NCBI GenBank assembly: GCA_030512295.1
Contig: JAULSR010000017.1
Location: 1 to 17,467, forward strand
Direction: 5' to 3'
Source of the DNA: Bombardia bombarda
Taxonomy: Eukaryota > Ascomycota > Sordariomycetes > Sordariales > Lasiosphaeriaceae
DNA length: 17,467 nt
This document shows positions 1 to 9,895 of this stretch, in pieces. Under the pieces are notes generated by a model that had not been told where the DNA came from, did no database searches, and saw only the letters and a list, made by a program, of their open reading frames with translations. Within the stretch, counting starts at the first letter, position 1. Each line of letters opens with the position of its first letter. The translations under genes were made by a program, and so were the position numbers.

Positions 1-235
1 AGCTAAGACACGGACACGGACACGGGCTCGCTTTACTTTGCGCTCTTCTGGTTCTAATTTCACCCATTCCACCGACAATCTGCTTCCTTGGACGAATTTG
101 AAAGGTAAACAGCTGGAAATGATCCTATGAGCATTTTGCGACACGGCGACACGGCGACACGGCGACGCAGCGACAATCGCGACAATCGCGACACAGCTTT
201 GGAGCGGCCAGTGACCGACAGACGGCGCGCGCATC
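1..235 (+). promoter_or_regulatory. Upstream/leader region of OSH3 with GACACG-type repeats
   Basis: This non-coding stretch precedes the OSH3 start codon. It carries three tandem GACACG units at 7-24 and a second array of 8-9 bp GCGACA-containing units at about 138-196, ending 40 bases before the ATG. No TATA box is obvious. Whether the repeats lie in promoter or 5'UTR cannot be told from sequence alone. An open frame running through the array into the gene is not credible as coding, because it passes through the first intron. Confidence 0.45.
138..196. repeat. Short tandem repeat, GCGACACG-like units
   Basis: Three copies of an 8-bp GCGACACG unit are followed by diverged GCGACGCA and two GCGACAATC units and a final GCGACACA. 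The array ends just upstream of the OSH3 start. It resembles the GACACG triplet at 7-24, so one simple motif has expanded twice within 200 bases. Confidence 0.8.
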
Positions 236-3200
236 ATGGCAGGCATCGAACAGTTGGAGATCCACAGCAAGGTATGCTGTATACGCGTCTCCCCCCGTCG
301 CCGCCCGCCTGTTGCTTGACATCTGCGAGAACAATTGCTAACTCGTTCCCTGTCGTGGCAACACATCGCAGTCGTACATTGTGCGATGGGTCAAGGTGGA
401 AGAGGGCCACACCATCTCGTGGAGTGTGCAGCCCCATAAGAAGTCCATGTATAATCAACCACAACCCCTTTATCTACAGTGCTTGGAAGAGGCCAACCAC
501 TGACCCCGGAATTCCGCAGAAACTTTGCAATCGTTAAGCATCCCGGCACCGGCGGCACGAACCTGACCTCCCAGGGGACGACCCAAACTCTACCGATAAC
601 CCCACCGAGGGTGTCGTCGACAACACCAAGCAGGGCCTCTTTGCAAAGAAGGATGCCAGCACGGCCCAAGATCAGCTGGCCAAGAAGGGCTTTATACCCA
701 TAAAATGGCATGGGAAGTGCGAGGCCGACAAGGTCTCGATGGGGACCTACGATGTCAAGAGTGCTGGCATGTTTGGTCTGGTCTTTGACAACACCTTCTC
801 GAAGCAAACGTCAAAGACGGCAACCTTTGTTCTGCTGACATACCCTACCGGCGCACCTCCACAAACCACCCACCACTGCCTAACTTGCAAGCTGGTCCCA
901 ATGCGAGTGCTAGTAGGACGAGCCTGGGGAAGCACAGCAGTCCTCGGATCGGCCCCCTGGCTCGGAATCTGTCGACAGTTTACACAGCCGCCGCGTGCCC
1001 AGTCGAGTGCTGGCAAGAGCGATGGAGGCTCGTCTAATTCGTACCATGTGGGCACTCTGCACAAGAGGAGGCGGAAGAAGGGTCAGGGTTACGCGCGCCG
1101 CTTCTTCTCTCTCGACTACACGACATGCACCTTGTCATACTATCATAACCGCAACTCGTCGGCCCTGAGAGGCGCAATCCCCTGAGCCTAGCCGCAGTGG
1201 CGGCTGATGAGAGACGGCGGGAGTTCACCATTGACTCAGGGCTGAGATTTGGCATCTGAAAGCGTCGAATCCAGAGAGTTTAGCGACTGGGCGCGCGCTC
1301 TCGAGCGCGCCAGCCGCGTCGCCCGCGGTCTGGAGACGGTTATCAGCGAGCTGCCCGCAGCAGAGATCAACCATAGTGGTCGGCCCACTGTGCGGACCGC
1401 GATAACGGCGGCGCATACACGCCATGACGAAGACAGAGAATGGAATCAGGTGGAGACGCTGGTCAGCAGGATCGTGGGGACGAGGGATGCCCTTCGGCGC
1501 CTGGTTAAGGACATGGCTGCCCAGAAGGCTGCCAGAACCATTCATCCTACCTGTCGCCGACAACTCCTACCGTCGCGGAGGACTCGGATAGTTATTTTAC
1601 GCCACAGACTGAGAGACGGCCTTTCTGGAAGCGCAAAGCGAGTAATACTTCCTTTACACCACAGTCTGCGGCCGCATCTTCCCTGACTATTCCAACATCG
1701 GGAATGCCACTCCCATCGCGAATGGCAACAGAAGGATGTCTAGAATGCCGATGCAGGAGGAAGACCATACCTACGACAACTGCACGGCCATACTGAAGGA
1801 TTTGGATTCGGTTGTCGTTGAGTTTTCGAGCCTCTTAGCCAGCAGCAAGCGTCGGCGCATACCCATCCCGGGGTCTTCTGCTCTAGGAAGAGCTACGAGT
1901 CGACCTCGACTGAAGAGTTTTTCGACGCCGAGGCCGGCGACGCCGATAGATCCAGAACCGGCTCGTGATAATCGACCACCTCAGCGAAGAAGATACCCGG
2001 GCTCAGACGCCGAAGAGTCTCGATCCACGAATCCTCCTCCATGTCCTCGATGGAGGACGACGAGACTATGCCCATGGCACCGAGAGCGCAAGCAGCTTCT
2101 TCCCACCAAACCAAAGTCGCTGATACCCCTGCCCATCACGGACGCGGTCGCCAGACGCAAGACAATACCCGCCGCCACCGTGCTACCGCCAAGCCTCATC
2201 GCTTTGTCCGCAAGAACGTGGGCAAAGATCTTAGCACTATCAGCATGCCCGTGTCGGCGAACGAGCCCCTATCGCTCCTCCAGCGCGTGTCTGAGCAGCT
2301 CGAGTACGCACAGCTCCTGAACGTAGCCGCTCGAAAGAAGGAGGCCAACGACCGTCTCCTGTACGTCACGGCGTTTGCCATCTCGCAGTTCAGCAACGGG
2401 CGGGCCAAGGAGCGCGCCATCCGCAAGCCCTTCAACCCGCTGCTGGGCGAGACGTACGAGCTGGTGCGGTCCGAGGCCGAGGTGCCGGGCGGTTCCGCCT
2501 GCTGGTGGAGAAGGTGTCGCACCGGCCTGTAAGGTTGGCGATGCAGGCCGACAGCGCGGCGTGGTCGTTTGCGCAGAGCCCGGCGCCGACGCAGAAATTC
2601 TGGGGCAAGAGCGCTGAGATCACGACGGACGGGCGGTGCGGGTCAGCCTGCGGCTGCCGGATGGGAGCGACGAGCTCTACAGCTGGACGATCGCGAGCAT
2701 GTTTTTGAGGAACGTGGTGGGGCGAGAAGTACGTCGAGCCGGTGGGGAACATACATGTGACGAACGAGAGCACGGGGCCAGAGCGGCGATTGAGTTTCGG
2801 TCCAAGGCATGTTTGGCGGGCGCGGGAGGAGGTGTATGTGGAGCTGCTGGGCCCAATGGGCAGCCGACGGGTGTGTCACTGACGGCACGTGGACGGGCGG
2901 GCTGAAGGCGATGCCGGGCGGGGAGGAGGTGTGGAAGTGGATGGGCTGGTGGATAAGGCAAGTACTACGTATGGGCTGACGAGGTTCGCGGCGACGCTGA
3001 ATGAGATTACGGATTTGGAGAGGGGGAAGCTGCCGCCGACGGATTCTAGTTGAGGCCGGATCAGAGGCTGGCGGAGCAGGGAGGCTGGAGGAGGCGAGGA
3101 GTGGAAGGTGAGGCTGGAGGAGGCGCAGCGGGTGAGAGGAGGGAGATGGAGAGGGGGAGGAGTATAAGGCGAAGTGGTTTGTCAAGGTGGGGACGGCGCC

Positions 3201-3325
3201 GCAGGATGGGGAGGAGTGGCGGTTGAAGGGGCAAGGAGGGTATTGGAGGAGAGGAGAGGAGAGGGAGAGGAGAGGAGGAAGCTGGGGAGTGGGAGGTGGG
3301 CGGTGGGGATATATTTTCTGGATAG
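236..3325 (+). CDS. OSH3: Osh3-type oxysterol-binding protein (GOLD-PH-FFAT-ORD), frame-disrupted
   Basis: Oxysterol-binding-protein homologue of the Osh3 subfamily, expected to move or sense lipids (PI4P-linked) at ER contacts. The start at 236 opens MAGIEQLEIHSK, and after two introns (272-371, 449-519) the frame reads SYIVRWVKVEEGHTISWSV and NFAIVKHPGTGG, matching the GOLD-like N-terminus. A PH domain follows at about 1046-1310 (VGTLHKRRRKKGQGYARRFF, later EFSDWARALERAS). An acidic linker carries an FFAT-like EFFDAEA at 1915-1935. The ORD spans about 2215-3290, with KPFNPLLGETYELVR at about 2430 and the family signature EKVSHRP at 2508-2528. The chosen stop is TAG 3323-3325, after WEVGGGDIFSG. 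Span and domain order suit a protein of roughly 950-1000 residues. About ten or more single-base frame breaks interrupt it, for example a missing G in the GGGG run near 575, and others near 870, 1175, 1240, 2490 and 2635. Conservation between breaks favours sequence error over decay. The family call is firm; exact exon and frame joins are not. Confidence 0.92.
272..371 (+). other. OSH3 intron 1
   Basis: A GTATGC donor follows an AAG codon, GCTAAC at 337-342 is a good branch site, and the acceptor AG is at 370-371. Removing the 100 bases joins IHSK to SYIVRW in one frame, as expected for the Osh3 N-terminus. Confidence 0.85.
449..519 (+). other. OSH3 intron 2
   Basis: The donor GTATAA is at 449, with a CTGAC branch site at 500-504 and acceptor AG at 518-519. 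Removing it rebuilds an Ile codon across the junction and joins QPHKKS to NFAIVKHPG. Reading straight through gives a stop at 501. Confidence 0.85.
3245..3281 (+). repeat. 37-nt uninterrupted polypurine tract in the 3' end of OSH3
   Basis: A run of only G and A (GGAGA-type) lies in the last codons of OSH3 and codes for Glu/Arg/Gly-rich residues. It also opens a long spurious Pro/Ser-rich frame on the other strand. Such tracts can be hard to sequence accurately. Confidence 0.85.
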
Positions 3326-3998
3326 GGGTGGAGGATAGCGGTAAGGGATAGAAGGATAGAATTGAAGGACGTGGTGGAGATAGGGGGGGTAAAGGGTTGT
3401 TTGTTGGCTGGGTTGGTGGTGGATGGGTTAAGGGGGTTGTTGGTTTGAGAAAGGAGCAAGCGAAATCAGTGTAAACAAAGCCAGCAAGCAAGCAAGCGGG
3501 TGTACAGAAAATAATGGAAGCTTAGGTGGGTGGTTGCTCTGTGGAATGGAGATGGCTGGTTGTCATCCACTGTAAACTAGCAGGCTATTTTCTTTTTGAA
3601 GTGGCTGGTCTCACAGTGAGTGAGTCTGTGCGTTGTTGTATTTTATTTTAATCATGTATTGATCAATTTTTGATTGAGGATTGTAGCAACATGGAAGAAA
3701 TATGTCTATTTTCATTATGAATTTGGTTTGTTATTATCTAGTTAGAGCTTTTAGTTACCTTATACCTAGAGCTTGTTATCCGGTCACAGTATACGCAATA
3801 GGCATTTTAAATAGTAATCACCTGTGGGATGGCAGCTTTTGCAAGAAGAGGTCAGACTAGCAAGATAAATGTGGTCTTCAAAATCAGCTCATTAATAATT
3901 CCCAACATACGGGATCGACAGTTGTAAACATTCACTCTTTTATTCGGTCTGGGGCAGCGATCGGGTCCAACTAACATAATAAAGATGTTGCGCAAGCT

Positions 3999-4018
3999 GA
4001 TCGGGGTCATGCCCGATC
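3999..4018. promoter_or_regulatory. Inverted repeat GATCGGG/CCCGATC upstream of OXP1
   Basis: Seven-base arms (3999-4005 and 4012-4018) match perfectly around a 6-base spacer. Another CGATCGGG occurs at about 3958-3965. It lies about 410 bases before the OXP1 ATG. It could be a binding site for a dimeric regulator such as a Zn2Cys6 protein, but that is inference. Confidence 0.35.
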
Positions 4019-4087
4019 GCCCCTCCCCCCCTCGTGCGTTGAAAAGGTGTGGGGTAGCGGTAGCTACTGCGGAGCCGATCATGTCCC

Positions 4088-4099
4088 GACTGGCCAGTC
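4088..4099. promoter_or_regulatory. 12-bp perfect palindrome upstream of OXP1
   Basis: GACTGGCCAGTC is perfectly self-complementary with no spacer and sits 330 bases before the OXP1 start. It is seen directly; a regulatory role is only a guess. Confidence 0.3.
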
Positions 4100-4428
4100 C
4101 GACGGCATCCTTCCCGATGCTATATGACGACAAAGTCCTCCTGTTGATGTTTATAAGTGCCTTTGAGATTTTCATCAGGTACATTTTATTCTCGTTTCCA
4201 GTGCATTATCTTTGAATCTCTTATCTTTAGAGTCATTAAGTTTAGTTTTTCTTCCCGCTTACATCATCACCTCCAATATCTTGTTCAAATAGCAGAACCT
4301 ACCTTAACTACCATCTCGAGGTATAATTTTTTTGGATTTGGAAGGACCTCAGTGGCTGCACTTTCCCCATTAAATCCCCGGGGTTCAACCTCTACAAGAC
4401 ACAAATCAAAAAAACACAACAAATCCAA

Positions 4429-7400
4429 ATGGGCTCAAAGCAGCAGACCGACAAGCAGCGGGCATCAGATCGCCATCGACCGCGGCGGCACATTCACCGA
4501 CTGCGTGGGCAACCTCGACGGCAAGACGTAGTAATCAAGCTCCTGTCTGAAGACCCAGCAAACTACAGCGATGCGCGCTCGAGGGATCCGACGCATCATG
4601 TCGCACTTCTCCAGCACGACATCCCGCGCGGCAGCCGCTCGACACGGCCCAGATCGACTCGATCCGCATGGGCAGACGGTGCCACCAACGCGCTGCTGGA
4701 GCGCAAGGCGAGACCATCGCCATGGTGGACGCGCCGGCTTCAGGGACTGCTCGTCATCGGCAACCAGTCGCGGCCCAAATCTTTGACCTGGCATCCGCAA
4801 GCCCGACGTGCTCTACTCGGCCGTCGTCGAGGTCGACGAGCGCTCACGCTCGAGACTACGCCGAGGATCCGACTCGATATGCTACCAAGGCTGATGTCAG
4901 GGCTGGGACCGCCGAGCAAGGACTAGTGATCTCGTCATGGCCTGTCGGCGAGGCGGTGCGCATCCTGCAGCGGCCCGAGCGGGACGTGATCCGCGGGCAG
5001 CTGCAAGAGGTGTTTGATAGTGGGATTCGGAGCATCGCCGTTTGCTTGATGCACGCGTACACGTTCCCGGACCACGAGGCGCTGGTGGCGAGGTGGCGAG
5101 GGAGATTGGGTTTGAGCATGTCTCGCTCAGTCATGAGCTGATGCCCATGATCAAGCTCGTCTCGAGCGACGTCGGTGTGTGCGGATGCGTATCTGACGCC
5201 TGCTATCAAGAAGTATATTCAGGCTTCCAGCGGGATTGCTGGTGGGCTGGGGAGTAAAGGGGTGAAGCAGGGCGAGGGCGACCGCGGGGCGCGCTGCGAG
5301 TTCATGCAGAGCGATGGCGGGCTGCGTCGATGTCGATCGTTTACGGGCTCAAGGCCATCCTGTCGGGCCTGCGGGAGGCGTCGTAGGCTACGCTATTACG
5401 TCGTATGACGAAAACACAAAATTCCTGTGATCGGGTCGACATGGGCGGGACGAGCACCGATGTGTCGCGCTACGGGAAGGGCGATACGACCACACGTTTG
5501 AGACCACGACGGCCGGCTCACCATCCAGTCTCCGCAGCTGGATATCAACACGGTTGCCGCCGTGGCGGGTCGATGCTCTTCTTCCGCAACGGCTTGTCGT
5601 CGGCCCGAATCCGCTGGCGCCCACCCTGGGCCCGCGTTTATCGAAAGGTGGTCCCGCGACCGTCACGGATGCAAACTTGTACCTGGCCGGCTGCTGCCCG
5701 AGTCTCCCCAAGATCTTTGGCAAGAATGAGGACGAGGGCCTGGACGTGAGGCGAGCAAGAGGGTGCTCCAGAGGCGGACCAGATCAACAAGGAGACGGGG
5801 AAGAGCATGAGCGCCGATGAGGTGGCGTATGGGTTTTTGACGGTTGCGAATGAGGCCATGACGAGGCCGATTAGGAGTATCACGGAAGCCAAGGCCATGA
5901 CTCTTCCAAGCATCGGCTGGCGACTTTTGGGGTGCGGGAGGGCAGCACGCCGTCGCTAGCAGAGTCGCTGGGATTAAGCAGATACTGATCCATCGCTACT
6001 CTTCGTTCTCTCTGCGTACGGTATGGCGCTGGCTGATGTGGTGGATGAAAGACAAGAGCCGGAATCCAAGGTTGGATGTCAAGGGGAGGCTGTGGAAGCT
6101 CAAGCACAAATGGAGACACTAAAGAGAAGTCCCGCCAGGCGCTGAGGGACCAAGGTTTGAGGATAGCGAGATCGTCTTTGAGGAGTATCTCAATATGAGA
6201 TATCGTGGTACTGAGTCTGCTTTGAATATCAAACCCGATGCCGACGGTGGGAATGATTGGGATTTCGGACAGCTTTTGTCGAGCACCACCGCTACGAATT
6301 CGGCTTCACCCTGGACGATAGAGATATCATTGTGGATGATGTTCGTTGTCCGAGGATCGCGCAAGAGCTTCCGATACGACGAGAAGACTGTTGATGAGCA
6401 GCTCAAGTCGGTTCAACGCCAAGAAGTGACAGCGGCGCAGAAGAAGCAGCACTCGCAAGCACAGGTCTACTTTGCGGTGTCGCCTGGATACGCCCATCTA
6501 CAAATTGGGAGATCTCGCGGTGGGAGATGTCATCAAGGCCCCCATGCTGGCCGATGGGACGCAGACATCGTTGTTACGCCAAAGTGCATGCTTGTTCTTG
6601 AGACGCATTGATTGTTATATTCAAAAGAGGATAATGACAAGACAGTATCAGACAGGTTGTAGCCTAGTGGATGTGTTTATTGTGCTAAAACTGACAAAAT
6701 AACTTGCTAGATCCTCACAGAATCCCAGCGAGCGCGAGGTAGACCCATTTGCTTAGTATCTTTGGCCACAGGTTCATGCCATTGCCAGCAGATGGGGAAG
6801 CCTACAGAAGACGAGCGTCAGCACCAATGTCAAGACGGCTCGACTTTCGTGTGCCATCTTTGATGAAAACGCGTCTTGTAGCAATGCTCCTCATCTGCAG
6901 TTACCTGGGCTCCATGTCAACATGTGTTCGCGCCAAGCAGAATATGGAAGGGCAAGTTGAAAAAGGGCGATGTCATCATCTCCAACCACCCTTCTTATGA
7001 GCACACATCTCCCCGACATCACCTTGATCATGCCTGCCTTCAACGACACTGGCGACAAGATCCTCTTTTACGCAGCCTCGCGGGCACACCATGCGGACAT
7101 TGGCGGCATCACGGCGGGCAGCATGCCGCCCCATTCTCGAGAGCTGTTTCAGGAGGGCGCAGCCATCAAGAGCGAGAAGCTCGTCAGCGAGGCAAGTTCA
7201 ACGAGGACGGTGATCGAGCTCCTGTACAAGGAGCCAGCCCAGTACCCCGGCTGCAGCGGGACCCGCTGCCTGGCGACAACATCAACGACCTCCACGCCCA
7301 GGTCTCGGCCAACCAGAAGGGCATCTCGCTCATCGACAGCCTCATCGACGAGTACGGCGAGACACAGTGCAGTTCTACATGGTGGCTATCCAGAACAACG

Positions 7401-8491
7401 CGGAGCAGCAGGTGCGCTCCCTGCTCAGGACCGTCTCGAAAAGGTTCCAGGGCAAGGACTTGTCGGCCGTCGACTACATGGACGACGGCAGCCCGATCCG
7501 GCTCAAGATCACTATCGATGCCGATAAGGGCGAGGCCGTCTTCGACTTTGACGGGACCGGCCCGAGGTCTATGGAAACATCAACGCGCCCGAGCGGTCTC
7601 GTACAGTGCTATCATCTACACGCTGCGCTGCATGATCTCGGAGGACATTCCGCTCAACCAGGGCTGCCTCGTGCCCGTCACGGTCAAGATCCCGCCAAAA
7701 AGCCTCCTCTCGCCGTCGGACAATGCGGCTGTGGTGGGCGGCAACGTGCTCACGAGCCAGCGCGTGACTGATGTCATCTTCAAGGCGTTTGAGGCCTGCG
7801 CCGCCAGCCAGGCGACTGCAATAATCTCACCTTTGGGTTTGGCGGAAACGTTACTGGCGAGGCCGAGGTAAAAGGGTTCGGGTACTACGAGACGATTGCG
7901 GGTGGCAGTGGTGCCGGCCGGACTGGGAGGGACAGACGGCGTGCACACGCACATGAGAACACGCGGATCACGGACTCGGAGGTGTTTGAGCGGCGGTATC
8001 CGATCCTGCTGAGGGAGTTTTCGATCAGGAGGGGTCCGGGGTAAGGGGCAGCACCGTGGCGGGGATGGAGTGGTGAGGGATATTGAGTTTGGATACCGGT
8101 GCAGGTGTCGATTCTGAGTGAGAGGAGGTGCATCGGCCGTATGGAATGGCGGGCGGGGAGGATGCGCAGTGTGGGTTGAATTTGTGGGTGAGGAAGGTGC
8201 AGAAGCGAGCTGGGAGAGGAGTTTGAGGAGGTTGCAGGCTGGGAAAGGAGAAGGGGAGGAGGGAGAGGGAGAGGAGAGGGAGAGGAGACGGAATATGAGG
8301 AGCGGTTTATCAATCTCGGGGCCAAGAATAGCGCGCCTATGAAGGCTGGTGATCGGATTATTATACATACTCCGGGCGGTGGGGTGGGGGAGGGTTGGGG
8401 AGGAGAAGACGGTGAGGGCGGTGCAGATCCGACGGAGGGGTGGAGGAAGGGGTCGCATGCTGCGAGGGAGGATGCGGCGCTGCAGGTTTAG
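4429..8491 (+). CDS. OXP1: 5-oxoprolinase (ATP-hydrolysing), frame-disrupted
   Basis: Cleaves 5-oxo-L-proline to L-glutamate with ATP hydrolysis, recycling the glutathione breakdown product; expected cytosolic. The ATG at 4429 has an A-rich leader. The Hydantoinase A N-terminal motif IAIDRGGTFTDCVGN is at 4469-4513, and LLVIGNQSRPK follows at about 4750. DSGIRSIAVCLMHAYTFPDH is at about 5017-5080, and the hydantoinase A core MGGTSTDVSRY at 5441-5473. The hydantoinase B half follows: KKGDVIISNHPSY at about 6960, HHADIGGITAGSMPPHSREL at about 7087, and FDFDGTGP at about 7545. One long open stretch ends GSHAAREDAALQV then TAG at 8489-8491, and includes NLGAKNSAPMKAGDRIIIHT. About 4.06 kb suits the usual length near 1300 residues. 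The frame changes more than a dozen times, from near 4455 onward, yet sequence between breaks is conserved. The AT-rich part at about 6605-6735 may hide an intron. The identity is firm; the exact coding path is not. Confidence 0.95.
8241..8288 (+). repeat. 48-nt uninterrupted polypurine tract in OXP1
   Basis: A run of only G and A lies inside the OXP1 C-terminal coding region. In the inferred frame it encodes an Arg/Gly/Glu-rich linker between GWE and TEYEERFINLG. The tract probably enlarges a variable loop compared with other 5-oxoprolinases. Confidence 0.85.
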
Positions 8492-8977
8492 GATAAGGAA
8501 AGGTGGCGTTTTACATGTTGGGGGTGGTCTGCGATGGTTTTGTTGCATTTCATGGTGGCCACTTCGTCTTTGGTTTAAAGTTTTTTAGAATGCCACATTC
8601 ACGCTGATTTGTTAACTGCAGCGCGTTCGTTGCGGCCGTGTTTACTGATATAACCCTAACCCTTTGATTAGTGTATTAGTTGTTGTCGAGGTACGTGTAC
8701 CCACATTACGCTAGGTCAGGTACCTTAAATGTTGGCGCGGGACCCCCTCCACCTCCCCCGTGATAGCTCCTTCCCCACGCATCCCCAGACTTCTCACCTT
8801 GCCATACCACAACAAGACCCTGATTCTTAATCAACTTAGCCGATCATCAATTCTCGTATTCCTCTTCTAATTGCCAACGAATACTCACCCACACCCCCGT
8901 CTCCGACCTCCCTCCTCCCCGCTCTCGACAACACTTACCCTCCGTCCCCGTCCCACGTCCCGGGTCAAATCATCACA
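8492..8977. promoter_or_regulatory. OXP1 3' flank and GH18 upstream region
   Basis: This is an intergenic space of 486 bases. It contains a telomere-like TAACCCTAACCC at 8651-8662, a near-palindrome GGTACgtGTACC at 8690-8701, an AGGTACCT palindrome at 8718-8725, and a CCCCT stress-element-like motif in the run at about 8742-8760. From about 8760 to the start codon the strand is strongly C/T-rich, typical of fungal promoters and leaders. Confidence 0.5.
8651..8662 (+). promoter_or_regulatory. Telomere-like / telobox sequence (two CCCTAA units)
   Basis: TAACCCTAACCC matches the TTAGGG-type telomere repeat used by filamentous fungi. With only two units inside unique DNA it is not a telomere. 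It may be a telobox-like promoter element or a trace of break repair. Confidence 0.4.
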
Positions 8978-9859
8978 ATGCCTCCCTCCCCCACCAACCA
9001 CGCATCATCAGCTACTACCAAACCCACCACGACTCCTCCACCCGGCGCGCACATCAGCGTCCTCCCGCTCCTCACGCAACCAAACATCAGCCTCACGCAC
9101 CTCATCCTCGCCGCCATCCACCTCAACGACGACCCGTCCGCCCTCACCCTCAACGACCACCACCCCTCGCACCCGCGCTTCGCCACGCTCTGGGCCGAGC
9201 TGCGCATCCTCCAAGCGTCGGGCATCAAAGTCCTCGCATGCTCGGCGGCGCCGCCAAGGGCTCCTTCGCCCGCCTCGACGCCGACCAGCCCACCTTCGAG
9301 GCCTGCTACGCCCCTCTCGCCCACCTAATCCGCGAGCGCGCGCTCGACGGCCTCGACCTCGACGTCGAAGAGCCCATGTCCCTCGCGGGCGTGATCCGCC
9401 TCATCGACCGCCTGCGCGCCGACTTTGGCGCAGGCTTCATCATCACGCTGGCGCCCGTCGCCGCGGCGCTGCTGGACGTGCGCCGGAACTTGAGCGGGTT
9501 CGACTACGAGGCGCTCGAGGTGATGAGGGGGAGGGAGATCAGCTGGTACAACGCGCAGTTCTACTGCGGGTGGGGGGACTGTAGTAATCCGGCCATGTAC
9601 GAGATGTTGCTGGTGAAGGGGTGGCCGGCGGAGAAGATTGTGGTGGGCTTGGTGACGAACCCGGAGAACGGGTCGGGCTGGGTGCCGTGGGATGTGCTGG
9701 GGAATCTGATGCCGCTGCTGGTGGCGCGGCATGCGCGGTTTGGCGGGGTGATGGGGTGGGAGTATTTTAATAGCTTGCCGGGGGGGAGGGGAGGCCGTGG
9801 GAGTGGGCGGGGGTTATGACGCGGTTGTTGAGGGGGGGTGGGAAGAGGGATGCGGCGGG

Positions 9860-9895
<36 letters not shown>

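Larger units (their letters stand above)
3326..4428. other. Intergenic region between OSH3 and OXP1
   Basis: No gene is supported here. The first part (3326-3640) is the G-rich to mixed 3' flank of OSH3, with a short AGCA repeat at about 3482-3497. From about 3640 to 3850 composition becomes AT-rich and TA-dinucleotide-rich, with an imperfect TAGAGCTT duplication near 3744-3774. The part from 3950 to 4428 is the OXP1 upstream region, with two inverted repeats and an A-rich leader just before the ATG. Open frames of 76 and 110 codons on opposite strands overlap at 3852-4215 and resemble nothing I know. Confidence 0.6.

Noticed and set aside
2643..3491. 282-codon Pro/Ser/Leu-rich minus-strand frame over the OSH3 3' end
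   Set aside because: It is the complement of purine-rich OSH3 coding sequence; low complexity and no motif. The plus strand carries clear ORD sequence.
236..8491. Programmed frameshifting as an explanation for broken OSH3 and OXP1
   Set aside because: There are far too many shifts, at sites with no shared slippery sequence, and unrelated genes are also affected.
7616..8548. 310-codon minus-strand frame over the OXP1 3' end
   Set aside because: Shadow of the OXP1 C-terminal coding region; low-complexity Pro/Ser content comes from the purine tracts on the other strand.
8871..9584. 237-codon Arg/Pro/Ser-rich plus-strand frame
   Set aside because: Out-of-frame reading of GC-rich GH18 sequence. 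The GH18 barrel motifs lie in the other two frames.
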